Positions 45,801 through 58,394 of a stretch of 64,000 nt of DNA are shown piece by piece (the stretch's first letter is position 1; every line of letters begins with the position of its first letter). Source of the DNA: Phymorhynchus buccinoides (taxonomy: Eukaryota > Mollusca > Gastropoda > Neogastropoda > Raphitomidae); contig CM065706.1 of the NCBI GenBank assembly GCA_017654935.2, positions 4,792,117 through 4,856,116 on the forward strand, read 5' to 3'. Made by a program: the position numbers and the translations under genes. The notes beneath the pieces are model-generated. The model saw only the letters and a list, made by a program, of their open reading frames with translations. It did not search any database and was not told the origin of the DNA.

Positions 45801-48800
45801 TAATGCAGTGTAGAGTACGATAGACTGGAGTGGAGTAATGCAGTGTAGAGTACGATAGACTGGAGTGGAGTAATGCAGTGTAGAGTACGATAGACTGGAG
45901 TGGAGTAATGCAGAGTAGAGTACGATAGACTGGAGTGGAGTAATGCAGTGTAGAGTACGATAGACTGGAGTGGAGTAATGCAGAGTAGAGTACGATAGAC
46001 TGGAGTGGAGTAATGCAGTGTAGAGTACGATAGACTGGAGTGGAGTAATGCAGTGTAGAGTACGATAGACTGGAGTGGAGTAAAGCAGAGTAGAGTACGA
46101 TAGACTGGAGTGGAGTAATGCAGTGTAGAGTACGATAGACTGGAGTGGAGTAATGCAGTGTAGAGTACGATAGACTGGAGTGGAGTGTAGAGTACGATAG
46201 ACTGGAGTGGAGTAATGCAGTGTAGAGTACGATAGACTGGAGTGGAGTAATGCAGTGTAGAGTACGATAGACTGGAGTGGAGTAATGCAGTGTAGAGTAC
46301 GATAGACTGGAGTGGAGTAATGCAGTGTAGAGTACGATAGACTGGAGTGGAGTAATGCAGAGTAGAGTACGATAGACTGGAGTGGAGTAATGCAGTGTAG
46401 AGTACGATAGACTGGAGTGGAGTAATGCAGAGTAGAGTACGATAGACTGGAGTGGAGTAATGCAGTGTAGAGTACGATAGACTGGAGTGGAGTAATGCAG
46501 TGTAGAGTACGATAGACTGGAGTGGAGTAATGCAGAGTAGAGTACGATAGACTGGAGTGGAGTAATGCAGTGTAGAGTACGATAGACTGGAGTGGAGTAA
46601 TGCAGTGTAGAGTACGATAGACTGGAGTGGAGTAATGCAGTGTAGAGTACGATAGACTGGAGTGGAGTAATGCAGTGTAGAGTACGATAGACTGGAGTGG
46701 AGTAATGCAGTGTAGAGTACGATAGACTGGAGTGGAGTAATGCAGTGTAGAGTACGATAGACTGGAGTGGAGTAATGCAGTGTAGAGTACGATAGACTGG
46801 AGTGGAGTAATGCAGTGTAGAGTACGATAGACTGGAGTGGAGTAATGCAGTGTAGAGTACGATAGACTGGAGTGGAGTAATGCAGTGTAGAGTACGATAG
46901 ACTGGAGTGGAGTAATGCAGTGTAGAGTACGATAGACTGGAGTGGAGTAATGCAGTGTAGAGTACGATAGACTGGAGTGGAGTAATGCAGAGTAGAGTAC
47001 GATAGACTGGAGTGGAGTAATGCAGTGTAGAGTACGATAGACTGGAGTGGAGTAATGCAGTGTAGAGTACGATAGACTGGAGTGGAGTAATGCAGTGTAG
47101 AGTACGATAGACTGGAGTGGAGTAATGCAGTGTAGAGTACGATAGACTGGAGTGGAGTAATGCAGTGTAGAGTACGATAGACTGGAGTGGAGTAATGCAG
47201 TGTAGAGTACGATAGACTGGAGTGGAGTAATGCAGAGTAGAGTACGATAGACTGGAGTGGAGTAATGCAGAGTAGAGTACGATAGACTGGAGTGGAGTAA
47301 TGCAGAGTAGTAGTACGATAGACTGGAGTGGAGTAATGCAGTGTAGAGTACGATAGACTGGAGTGGAGTAATGCAGAGTAGAGTACGATAGACTGGAGTG
47401 GAGTAATGCAGTGTAGAGTACGATAGACTGGAGTGGAGTAATGCAGTGTAGAGTACGATAGACTGGAGTGGAGTAATGCAGTGTAGAGTACGATAGACTG
47501 GAGTGGAGTAATGCAGTGTAGAGTACGATAGACTGGAGTGGAGTAATGCAGTGTAGAGTACGATAGACTGGAGTGGAGTAATGCAGTGTAGAGTACGATA
47601 GACTGGAGTGGAGTAATGCAGTGTAGAGTACGATAGACTGGAGTGGAGTAATGCAGTGTAGAGTACGATAGACTGGAGTGGAGTAATGCAGTGTAGAGTA
47701 CGATAGACTGGAGTGGAGTAATGCAGTGTAGAGTACGATAGACTGGAGTGGAGTAATGCAGTGTAGAGTACGATAGACTGGAGTGGAGTAATGCAGTGTA
47801 GAGTACGATAGACTGGAGTGGAGTGAAGCAGAGTAGAGTACGATAGACTGGAGTGGAGTAATGCAGTGTAGAGTACGATAGACTGGAGTGGAGTAAAGCA
47901 GTGTAGAGTACGATAGACTGGAGTGGAGTAATGCAGAGTAGAGTACGATAGACTGGAGTGGAGTAATGCAGTGTAGAGTACGATAGACTGGAGTGGAGTA
48001 ATGCAGTGTAGAGTACGATAGACTGGAGTGGAGTAATGCAGTGTAGAGTACGATAGACTGGAGTGGAGTAATGCAGTGTAGAGTACGATAGACTGGAGTG
48101 AGTAATGAGTGGAGTAATAGCTGGAGTGGAGTAAGTAGAGTACGATAGACTGGAGTGGAGTAATGCAGTGTAGAGTACGATAGACTGGAGTGGAGTAATG
48201 CAGTGTAGAGTACGATAGACTGGAGTGGAGTAATGCAGTGTAGAGTACGATAGACTGGAGTGGAGTAATGCAGTGTAGAGTACGATAGACTGGAGTGGAG
48301 TAATGCAGTGTAGAGTACGATAGACTGGAGTGGAGTAATGCAGTGTAGAGTACGATAGACTGGAGTGGAGTAATGCAGTGTAGAGTACGATAGACTGGAG
48401 TGGAGTAATGCAGTGTAGAGTACGATAGACTGGAGTGGAGTAATGCAGTGTAGAGTACGATAGACTGGAGTGGAGTAATGCAGTGTAGAGTACGATAGAC
48501 TGGAGTGGAGTAATGCAGTGTAGAGTACGATAGACTGGAGTGGAGTAAGCAGTGTAGAGTACGATAGACTGGAGTGGAGTAATGCAGAGTAGAGTACGAT
48601 AGACTGGAGTGGAGTAATGCAGTGTAGAGTACGATAGACTGGAGTGGAGTAATGCAGTGTAGAGTACGATAGACTGGAGTGGAGTAATGCAGTGTAGAGT
48701 ACGATAGACTGGAGTGGAGTAATGCAGTGTAGAGTACGATAGACTGGAGTGGAGTAATGCAGTGTAGAGTACGATAGACTGGAGTGGAGTAATGCAGTGT

Positions 48801-51455
48801 AGAGTACGATAGACTGGAGTGGAGTAATGCAGTGTAGAGTACGATAGACTGGAGTGGAGTAATGCAGTGTAGAGTACGATAGACTGGAGTGGAGTAAAGC
48901 AGAGTAGAGTACGATAGACTGGAGTGGAGTAATGCAGTGTAGAGTACGATAGACTGGAGTGGAGTAATGCAGTGTAGAGTACGATAGACTGGAGTGGAGT
49001 AATGCAGAGTAGTGTACGATAGACTGGAGTGGAGTAACGATAGAGTACGATAGACTGGAGTGGAGTAATGCAGTGTAGAGTACGATAGACTGGAGTGGAG
49101 TAATGCAGTGTAGAGTACGATAGACTGGAGTGGAGTAATGCAGTGTAGAGTACGATAGACTGGAGTGGAGTAATGCAGTGTAGAGTACGATAGACTGGAG
49201 TGGAGTAATGCAGTGTAGAGTACGATAGACTGGAGTGGAGTAATGCAGTGTAGAGTACGATAGACTGGAGTGGAGTAATGCAGTGTAGAGTACGATAGAC
49301 TGGAGTGGAGTAATGCAGTGTAGAGTACGATAGACTGGAGTGGAGTAATGCAGTGTAGAGTACGATAGACTGGAGTGGAGTAATGCAGTGTAGAGTACGA
49401 TAGACTGGAGTGGAGTAATGCAGTGTAGAGTACGATAGACTGGAGTGGAGTAATGCAGTGTAGAGTACGATAGACTGGAGTGGAGTAATGCAGTGTAGAG
49501 TACGATAGACTGAAGTGGAGTGGAGTAATGCTGGAGTGTAGAGTACGATAGACTGGAGTGGAGTAATGCAGTGTAGAGTACGATAGACTGGAGTGGAGTA
49601 ATGCAGAGTAGAGTACGATAGACTGGAGTGGAGTAATGCAGTGTAGAGTACGATAGACTGGAGTGGAGTAATGCAGTGTAGAGTACGATAGACTGGAGTG
49701 GAGTAATGCAGTGTAGAGTACGATAGACTGGAGTGGAGTAATGCAGTGTAGAGTACGATAGACTGGAGTGGAGTAATGCAGTGTAGAGTACGATAGACTG
49801 GAGTGGAGTAATGCAGTGTAGAGTACGATAGACTGGAGTGGAGTAATGCAGTGTAGAGTACGATAGACTGGAGTGGAGTAATGCAGTGTAGAGTACGATA
49901 GACTGGAGTGGAGTAATGCAGTGTAGAGTACGATAGACTGGAGTGGAGTAATGCAGTGTAGAGTACGATAGACTGGAGTGGAGTAATGCAGTGTAGAGTA
50001 CGATAGACTGGAGTGGAGTAATGCAGTGTAGAGTACGATAGACTGGAGTGGAGTGGAGTACGATAGACTGGAGTGGAGTAAAGCAGAGTAGAGTACGATA
50101 GACTGGAGTGGAGTAATGCAGAGTAGAGTACGATAGACTGGAGTGGAGTAATGCAGAGTAGAGTACGATAGACTGGAGTGGAGTAAAGCAGAGTAGAGTA
50201 CGATAGACTGGAGTGGAGTAAAGCAGAGTAGAGTACGATAGACTGGAGTGGAGTAATGCAGTGTAGAGTACGATAGACTGGAGTGGAGTAATGCAGTGTA
50301 GAGTACGATAGACTGGAGTGGAGTAATGCAGAGTAGAGTACGATAGACTGGAGTGGAGTAAAGCAGTGTAGAGTACGATAGACTGGAGTGGAGTAATGCA
50401 GTGTAGAGTACGATAGACTGGAGTGGAGTAAAGCAGTGTAGAGTACGATAGACTGGAGTGGAGTAATGCAGAGTAGAGTACGATAGACTGGAGTGGAGTA
50501 AAGCAGAGTAGAGTACGATAGACTGGAGTGGAGTAATGCAGAGTAGAGTACGATAGACTGGAGTGGAGTAATGCAGTGTAGAGTACGATAGACTGGAGTG
50601 GAGTAAAGCAGTGTAGAGTACGATAGACTGGAGTGGAGTAATGCAGTGTAGAGTACGATAGACTGGAGTGGAGTAATGCAGTGTAGAGTACGATAGACTG
50701 GAGTGGAGTAATGCAGTGTAGAGTACGATAGACTGGAGTGGAGTAATGCAGTGTAGAGTACGACTAGAACGTGTAAAGGCAGTGGAGTAATGCGTAGTGT
50801 AGAGTACGATAGACTGGAGTGGAGTAAAGCAGAGTAGAGTACGATAGACTGGAGTGGAGTAAAGCAGAGTAGAGTACGATAGACTGGAGTGGAGTAAAGC
50901 AGTGTAGAGTACGATAGACTGGAGTGGAGTACGATAGCAGTGTAGAGTACGATAGACTGGAGTGGAGTAATGCAGTGTAGAGTACGATAGACTGTAGTGG
51001 AGTAATGCAGTGTAGAGTACGATAGACTGGAGTGGAGTAATGCAGTGTAGAGTACGATAGACTGGAGTGGAGTAATGCAGTGTAGAGTACGATAGACTTG
51101 AGTGGAGTAATGAGTGTAGAGTACGATAGACTTGAGTGGAGTAATGCAGTGTAGAGTACGATAGAGTGGAGTGGAGTAATGCAGTGTAGAGTACGTTAGA
51201 CTGGAGTGGAGTAATGCAGTGTAAAGTACGATAGACTGGAGTGGAGTAATGCAGTTTAGAGTACGATAGACTGGAGTGGAGTAATGCAGTGTAGAGTACG
51301 ATAGACTGGAGTGGAGTAAAGCAGTGTAAAGTACGATAGACTGGAGTGGAGTAAAGAAGTGTAGAGTACGATAGACTGGAGTGTAGTAATGCAGTGTAGA
51401 GTACGATAGACTGGAATGGAGTAATGCAGTGTAGAGTACGATAGACTGGAGTGGA
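42886..51455. repeat. 35-bp satellite, ~245 copies
   Basis: The monomer is tagactggagtggagtaatg followed by cagtgtagagtacga, repeated over about 8.6 kb with very high identity. Variants (taaagcag, cagagtag) are concentrated near both edges and around 50.0-50.95 kb, while 43.0-45.6 kb is almost uniform. The monomer divides into seven 5-mers, which links it to the neighbouring pentamer satellite. The minus strand has no stop codon in any frame, so frames of over 3000 codons cover it; they are artefacts. The array runs into an assembly gap, so its real length is unknown. Confidence 0.95.
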
Positions 51456-51955
51456 NNNNNNNNNNNNNNNNNNNNNNNNNNNNNNNNNNNNNNNNNNNNN
51501 NNNNNNNNNNNNNNNNNNNNNNNNNNNNNNNNNNNNNNNNNNNNNNNNNNNNNNNNNNNNNNNNNNNNNNNNNNNNNNNNNNNNNNNNNNNNNNNNNNNN
51601 NNNNNNNNNNNNNNNNNNNNNNNNNNNNNNNNNNNNNNNNNNNNNNNNNNNNNNNNNNNNNNNNNNNNNNNNNNNNNNNNNNNNNNNNNNNNNNNNNNNN
51701 NNNNNNNNNNNNNNNNNNNNNNNNNNNNNNNNNNNNNNNNNNNNNNNNNNNNNNNNNNNNNNNNNNNNNNNNNNNNNNNNNNNNNNNNNNNNNNNNNNNN
51801 NNNNNNNNNNNNNNNNNNNNNNNNNNNNNNNNNNNNNNNNNNNNNNNNNNNNNNNNNNNNNNNNNNNNNNNNNNNNNNNNNNNNNNNNNNNNNNNNNNNN
51901 NNNNNNNNNNNNNNNNNNNNNNNNNNNNNNNNNNNNNNNNNNNNNNNNNNNNNNN
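51456..51955. other. assembly gap (500 N)
   Basis: Exactly 500 N, typical of a fixed-size scaffold gap placeholder. The left side is the 35-bp satellite and the right side CT/CA microsatellite, so the gap probably hides more repeat and possibly KDM1B exons. Confidence 0.97.
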
Positions 51956-52345
51956 CACACACACTCACTCTCTCTCACACACACACACTCACTCTGCTCC
52001 TCTCTCTCTCTCTCTCACACAACACGTCTCTCTCTCTCTCTCTCATACAACAATACATGCACACAAAAACACACACCGACAGTCTCTCTCATGCACACAC
52101 CCACCCAACTCTCTCTCTCAACCACACCACTCTCTCTGTATACAACACTCTCTCTTCACACACACAATCATCACATAACACAATATACACACACACACTC
52201 CACACACACACATCACTCTCTTCACACACACCACACTCACTCTCTCTCGTCCTCTCTCCTCACACAAACACCACTCCTCTCTCCCACACACACACCTCTC
52301 TCCTCACCACACACACACATTACTCTCACACACACACTATCCCCC
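51956..52345. repeat. CA/CT compound microsatellite
   Basis: Interrupted (CA)n and (CT)n directly right of the gap. The His/Thr/Ser/Leu frames here are artefacts. Confidence 0.9.
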
Positions 52346-52360
52346 TGTCCTCCTTATCAC

Positions 52361-52481
52361 CTTGATAGGGTCGACAAACTGAGCAGTAGACACAGATTGA
52401 AGTAGCCCTTGTGTCCTCGCTGGTCTGTCCAACGCCAAGAAGTCGCCCCCTTGATTTTCCGACGCCAGAAATCGTCGTGAA
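52361..52481 (-). CDS. KDM1B: damaged exon of KDM1B (LSD2)-like histone demethylase
   Basis: The acceptor is cattctcag at 52482-52490, and a possible donor GTGATAAGG lies at 52352-52360. One frame starts HDDFWRRKIKGA and later gives GHKGYFNL, the order seen in the LSD2 amine-oxidase domain (F-W-x2-K-[VI]-x-G-A-D-F, then an R/K-G-x-F segment). A second frame covers the part between them (DFLALDR). Small indels therefore split the homology across frames. The exon lies between a 500-N gap and a stretch with other signs of poor consensus, so sequencing error is as likely as true decay. It lies downstream of the three clean exons at 59.9-62.6 kb, as expected for a C-terminal part of the same gene. 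Confidence 0.5.
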
Positions 52482-52489
52482 CTGAGAAT

Positions 52490-53110
52490 GTACCTACCAT
52501 GAATTTGAAAAACAGAGACAAAATTAAAATCAACAGGTTAGGAAGTCATAATCGTATAGGAGATCATCATAACAATAGTAACAGCTTGTTGTTATATAAA
52601 GTTAGAAAAAGGGGGCAGTTCGGTGGATGCCTCTATATGCCTCCATAAGGGGAGCTGGACGAACCCGCTCTGCCTCGAGTCTCTAGCCCAAATCAGGGGA
52701 TACCGTGTGTGTTTTATGTGTGTGTCAGTACAAATAGGTCACATATATACCAGTTCGGAAGTTCTTTCCTCTAATCTGCACTCTCTTTGACTCTGCATTT
52801 CCTTTCTTAGTATTATCATTTTCTTGTTCTCTACCCAGGTTAAGCTCTATGTATTTTTTGGCTTGAAAAAGGGCTGGCGGCAAAAGTGTAATTTCCTATT
52901 TTTTATAGCTGGCGCAAACCGGCAGCATGAGGCATTCATACTGAACAGGAAACTGTCTGAGTGATCGACGAAGAAAACTGCCTGAGAAAATATAAGCTTT
53001 AATACAATTTTTTTTTTTAATGAAATAGAAAAGTACTTGATAGAGTTAATCTCGCAAAAATGGCCTATAAAACATTATCCCTCCATTTTATGTATTCATT
53101 TCATTTATAT
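52490..53110. other. non-coding; decayed piggyBac-MITE end near 52820-52890
   Basis: No exon recognised. gttctctacccaggttaa, tttttggcttgaaaa and ggctggcgg resemble the right half of the piggyBac-like MITEs at 58.9 and 61.8 kb (ctctacccaggtaaatttaa, tttttggctgaa, ggctggcgg). Confidence 0.45.
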
Positions 53111-53119
53111 TCATTCGTT

Positions 53120-54690
53120 TGTTCGTTTTGCTCCAAAAAGCTGAATCACTACGCGTAAATAAAGTATTCCGTTCCTCCGTTTTGCCCCCCAAAGCTGAAT
53201 CACTACGCGTAAATAAAGTTCCTCCGTTTTGCCTCCAAAGCTGAATCACTACGTGTAAATAAAGTTCCCCGTTTTGCCCTCCAAAGCTGAATCACTACGT
53301 GTAAATAAAGTACTTTGTTCCTCCGTTTTGCCCTCCAAAGCTGAATCACTACGTGTAAATAAAGTTCCTCCGTTTTGCCCCCAAAGCTGAATCACTACGT
53401 GTAAATAAAGTACTTTGTTCCTCCGTTTTGCCCTCAAAAGCTGAATCACTATGTGTAAATAAAGTTCCTCCGTTTTGCCCCCCAAAGCTGAATCACTACG
53501 CGTAAATAAAGTTCCCTGTCCGTTTTGCCCCCACAAACCTGTAATTCACTTGATACGTGTAAATATAGTTCCTTGGACCTTTTGCCCCCCAAGATGCTGA
53601 ATCACAAGATACGTGTAAATAAAGTTCCTCCGTTTTGCCCTCCAATAGCTGAAATCCATCATCGTGTGTAAATACATAGTTCCTCCGTTTTGCCCGTTTT
53701 GATGAGCCCCTCTCTCATCAAAGCTGAAGTCACTACGTTATGCCCTAATAATAGTTTCCACTACAACAACGCGTAACTTCAGTCCTTAGCCACTGTTGAA
53801 CTACAAAGAGCTGAATCACTATGTGTAAATAAAGTTCCTCACGTTCCTCCGTATCTCTCACAAATGCTGATCACCACTATGTGTACCGGGTAAAGCTAAC
53901 GTTGTTCTTCTTGCAGTGCAGAAATAAAGCTGAATGCACTATGTATAAAGAAAGATTCCTCCGCATCAGGCTCATCCCTGGTATCCGAAACACTAGGGCA
54001 GTAACACAATAAATTATTATTAATGTGGGGACACCCCCAAAGCTGAATCACTTACGTGTAAGAGCATATGCAAAAAGTTCCTACAGGCCGTTTTGCCCTC
54101 AAAGCTGAATCAGTATCTGACAAATCACGATCCTCAGTTTTGTAAATCAAAGCTGACTCACTACGTGTAAATAAAGTTCCTCCGTTTTGCCCCCAAAGCT
54201 TAATCACCGACGTGTAAATGACCCCACAACCCGTTTTGATCAACCAAAGCTGGGTCACTATGTATACATAAAGTTGCTCCGTTTTGCCCCCCAAAGCTCA
54301 ATATAAAGTATGTGTATACAAAACGTTCCTCCGTTTTGCCCCCCAAAGCTGAAACGCTTCGTGTAAATAAAGTGGGGGTCCGTTTTGGCGTGTAAAGCTG
54401 AATCACTACGTGTAAATAAAGTTCCTCCGTTATCCCTCTTTGACACCTGAATCACTACGTGTAAATAAAGTACTTTTTTCAGCTCCCTTTATCTCTTCAA
54501 AGCTTACTCAGTCAGTGTACACCCAAGTTCCTCCGTCATGCCCCCAAATCTGAATCACTGCCTGTAAATAAAGTTCCTCCGAATCTGCCCCTTAAGCTGG
54601 ATCCACTATTCTCTAAATAAAGTTCTTCCGTTTTGCCCCAAAAGCTGAATCACTACGTCTTACAATAGAGTACTTCTTTCAGCCGATTTC
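53120..54690. repeat. ~47-57 bp minisatellite, right part damaged
   Basis: The unit is ttcctccgttttgcccccaa followed by agctgaatcactacgtgtaa and ataaag, with an optional extra actttgttc. It is regular from about 53120 to 53530. Beyond that the units carry many insertions and substitutions and are separated by odd sequence. The change is abrupt, as in the 24.6-31 kb stretch. Confidence 0.85.
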
Positions 54691-55838
54691 AAGGCCCCCT
54701 GCTGGGCCTTACCAGGGGGTAATTCGGTACAAAGTTATGTCGCGCCACCTGCTGGAGAGTTCTGACGCTTCTCATACACGCTCTATATACTGACAGGACT
54801 CACTGTGACACTGACATCAAGCCGATACTTAATGGAAGACATGTCATGTCATTCTCCTATCAGTCTGTCTTACTGGTCCATTCTCCCTGAAGATTTTTTC
54901 TATATAACCCAAAATAAATTTCCTGTAACATATAAGTATTTTCTGCTGGGCCTCAAAATTTTCCCCGTCTTTGTCCCCTAACTCCCGAATGACACCACCA
55001 AGCTCATATGACATCACCATTACCGCTTCGAACAAGAAATAGAAGAAGTTACTAACCTTTTGCCCCTAAAAACTCCCTCCGTTCTTCCCATCGCTCAAGT
55101 ATTCTGTTCACTCCACCGTGCCCACTCGCACAGCCCCGACCTCTCAGCGTAAATAAAGTACTTTGTTCCGCCCTTCACCATCGTCCCTTGACCCTTGGGG
55201 TGCTGGTAAGCAAGCGAGAGAACTTCTTACACCTTGACCTTGGGGTCTGAAAGCAACAAATTCCAGTCCACCTGACCATGAGTTCCAACAGACGGCCAGA
55301 CACAAACAATTAACAGCACACTCACAAGAAGTAAACCAAACAACGTTTCAACCCATTCAACAATACAGACCACGCCCCAGTGCGACCTTCCCAACTTCAA
55401 TTGATTTGGGGATTAAAAGCACACCACAAATGAAATATCCGCATTATTACACTTGAAAAATGCGGGCTATACAAGCCGTCGATTCATCTTTTCTCCTCCC
55501 AACCTCACTTAAACCCTCTTGGACCTACCACATGAACCTCCCTGGGCGGCTTAATAGACATAGATACGCAGGCTTATCTGCATTTAAGCAGGTTATCATC
55601 AACACACCTACCATAATCTAACATTTATCCAAACATAGATGAATGTTACAATCTTATTTCTGCAGCCACACTTCTCTCAGTACCTGTTCTTGACGCTCTC
55701 ATTTAGACTCACATCAACTAACTCCGGATTTTGGCTAATTAAAATAGAAATTGGCAATCCTCACTGTTGAAATCAGTGTCTGAAGCATCATTAAATACTC
55801 TATGTATCTTGAATAGGTAGAATTTTATATATTGGTGT
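54691..55838. other. no gene recognised; low-complexity damaged sequence
   Basis: Stray words of the minisatellite (gtaaataaagtactttgttc) reach about 55170. The rest shows no splice-bounded frame or repeat structure. Confidence 0.45.
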
Positions 55839-55839
55839 T

Positions 55840-56235
55840 CGTTTGTTGCACAACACACATACAATTTTTCTCTGCGGCTTATAAACTGGTGCGTCACGCC
55901 ACTATAGCTGTATATAGTGAAGTATAAACATACCTAAAATAAATATTGTCCAGCCGACAAGGATGGACGATTTCAGTTTAACACTGTCGCGTATTGGCTT
56001 TATTCAGCACATGTACGTACGTTGCATTAACTAATACACAAACCACCGGTCTTACATAACAACAAATTTCTGTTATCTATGTATCCATGTAAATCACTGA
56101 TCTTATTACAATGCCAAAACTTAGGCCGAAGAATGCGATCAGGAAGTGCATCAATACTGTCAATATGTTGTCAATTTTTAAGGGATGCGGCTTATATACA
56201 GGTTCGTCTTATAGTCCAGTTTTTTTACGGTACCT
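55840..56235 (-). mobile_element. dispersed ~400-bp repeat (copy of 62711-63110), reversed
   Basis: Reading the minus strand, it starts taccgtaaaaaaactggact and has ctgtatataagccgcatccc, attgacaacatattg and, at the far end, cgcaccagtttataagccgc-type words and aattgtatgtgtg. The same order occurs on the plus strand at 62711-63110. The repeated ataagccgc words suggest a non-autonomous DNA element; class not assigned. Confidence 0.65.
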
Positions 56236-56239
56236 TTCC

Positions 56240-57030
56240 CAAGAATCATTGAAGATGGTGTGCACTAATTGAACACTGTCTGGTTGCAAGCAGAAGACAA
56301 AAAGACTAACACAAGGACACTTTCATTCAGTAACAGAGTGGCAACCCTATGGAATAAATTACCTACTAATATCAAAAGTGCACTAAATACTAAAAAAATC
56401 TATTAGACAAGTGGGAAAATTATCAAGTATGACTATGATGATTGATTTTCATCCATCAAAAAACCTGAGCAATCGATAGACCTTGAATGATATAGCATTA
56501 CAATTGCACAAAATGAAGGGACTTTAAACGCCTAACGGCTTTCAAACCACATTTGTCCACCTTTTCCCTACTTTCTTTAAAAAAAATTTTTTTTTAATCA
56601 TTTCACATATTTTATGGACACAAACAAAAAACAAAAGCATGCACACTGACATATAAATTATAATAGAAGTATTGGTGGGAATGACATTTTAACAGCAAGG
56701 GCTGCTACAATAATAAGCGCAACACCAATAGCAATGGTAGCACTAATAACAACCACAGTACTGGTATTAATCATCCTCATTGCAATCGTCACCACCATCA
56801 TTACCCCCATCATTGCGTCATTAGCAAAGAAAGTATATAAACATTCTTCTGGAATCAATAGTAGCTAAGTCAATATGCAAAGTACATACATGTATGACAA
56901 TCATGGGTAATGACTAATTATGTACTTAAATATGGGAAGTGAAAAATTGGGATTAAGATATACATGTATTACAAAAGCCATCAAGCTGGGATTTCCCCAT
57001 ACAAAGCAAGAAGAAAAACTAAAGAAAAAT
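56240..57030. other. AT-rich non-coding stretch
   Basis: No recognisable gene, RNA or repeat structure on either strand. The small minus-strand open frame around 56658-56858 has no splice context and resembles nothing known to me. Confidence 0.5.
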
Positions 57031-57034
57031 ATAC

Positions 57035-57375
57035 ACAGTGTGTCAAACACAGAACACTGACACACACATACACATTGTACACACACAGACACTGACACAC
57101 ACACATTGTACACACAGCCTACCACACTCAAAAACAAATTGTACACACACACGCACACACTCACACACACATTGTACACACACACACACACACTCCACTA
57201 ACACCCACAAACACACACACACCTTGTACACGCACACACACACACTCACACACCCCCACACACCCACATACACTGACACACACACATTGTACACACCCAC
57301 CCACACTGACACTCACTTCTCCACTGCCCCACACCCACACTGACACACACTTACATTGTACACACACACACATCC
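57035..57375. repeat. CA-rich minisatellite (cattgtacacacacac units)
   Basis: (CA)n interrupted regularly by cattgtacac, ccttgtacac and ctgacac words, giving a loose repeat of about 35-45 bp. Non-coding. Confidence 0.85.
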
Positions 57376-57890
57376 CTCTCCCCCCAATCCCCCCGTGATG
57401 CGTGAAAGAAAAAAAAGTAAAATAAGCTAATAATACACTTGAAGCTGACCATAGAGAACTTTACACAGTAAGGCATCATACAAGTCGCACATGGCATTTT
57501 ACAAAGAACACAAGGAAAAAAAAACAAAACTTTAGGGATTTTAGGTGAAATTATGAAACTACTCTCATAATTATGGTAACCAATCTTCTTCACACTTTCT
57601 TGCCGTATAATTTATAATAGACATATATTTTTCTACATTGTACCTGTTTTTCAATATGGAAATAAAAGCCTGTAGGTCCCTACTTTCTGATCTGATCTGG
57701 AAAAAAATAAAAAATAAAAAAAAAAGACTTCTTACAGGAATCACCTAAGAATTCTTCTGGGTCTCTTTCGTCCTCCTCTCCCTTCTGCGTATGTCCCCCT
57801 ATCCGTTATCGTCCATGTCCCCTCCCCCCCCCCCCCCCCCCCCCCCCCCCCTTATCTCGCTCAACGAAGAAAGTTAAAACCTCTGTCTCC
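57376..57890. other. non-coding; poly-C at about 57826-57850
   Basis: No gene recognised. It ends with a poly-C run and leads into CT-rich sequence. Confidence 0.5.
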
Positions 57891-57894
57891 TTAA

Positions 57895-58105
57895 TATGTC
57901 TGCACGTGCTCTGTCTCCTTAATTGCTCTCTCACTCTCTCCCTCCATCAATCCCTCCCTCCATCATTCCTCGTCTGTCTGCTGCCTCTGTCTCTTTGTCT
58001 CTCCAACCCTCTCTCTCTCTCTCACTACGCCCAACTAAGAATATATAAGCCCCTAGTGGTTTGACTGCCCCCCTGGCGGTCAAATAATCGCCATAAGTCG
58101 ACCAT
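57895..58105. repeat. CT-rich tract plus copy of the 33.7 kb arm
   Basis: tctctctcactacgcccaac, ccctagtgg, tttgactgccccc, ctggcggtcaaataatcgcc and ataagtcgaccat match 33720-33825 in order, so this is a second copy of the right arm of that element. Confidence 0.75.
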
Positions 58106-58108
58106 TAT

Positions 58109-58293
58109 GCGCGGGTTCACATGAGACGTGTAAGTTTCGTACGGTAAAACCCTAAATAAGTGGAAGAAAGAAGGGAAAAGATTTTGCGCATGTGTCCGAA
58201 TTTCCCCTATATGCGTAACTTTTATCCTTCTTTCTTCCACTTATTTAGGGTTTTCCGTACGGAACTTACGCGTCTAATGTGAACCCGGCCTTA
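58109..58293. mobile_element. 185-bp palindromic MITE
   Basis: The left arm (gcgggttcacat, gtacgg, aaaccctaaataagtggaag, aaagaagg) is mirrored on the right (ccttctttcttccacttatt, tagggttttccgtacgg, acgcgtctaatgtgaaccc). There is a short loop and no coding capacity. It inserted directly next to the 57895-58105 repeat. Confidence 0.8.
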
Positions 58294-58394
58294 CAGATCC
58301 CAAAGCAAACACTAAATTAAATAGCATTTAAATTATAAATGTAAGGTTGAAACTAGCAAAACACACATCATCACTTATGATTATAATATACATA

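Noticed and set aside
42822..51968. Open frames of more than 3000 codons on the minus strand
   Set aside because: They cover a 35-bp satellite and run through the 500-N gap. The strand simply lacks stop triplets, and all frames are open.
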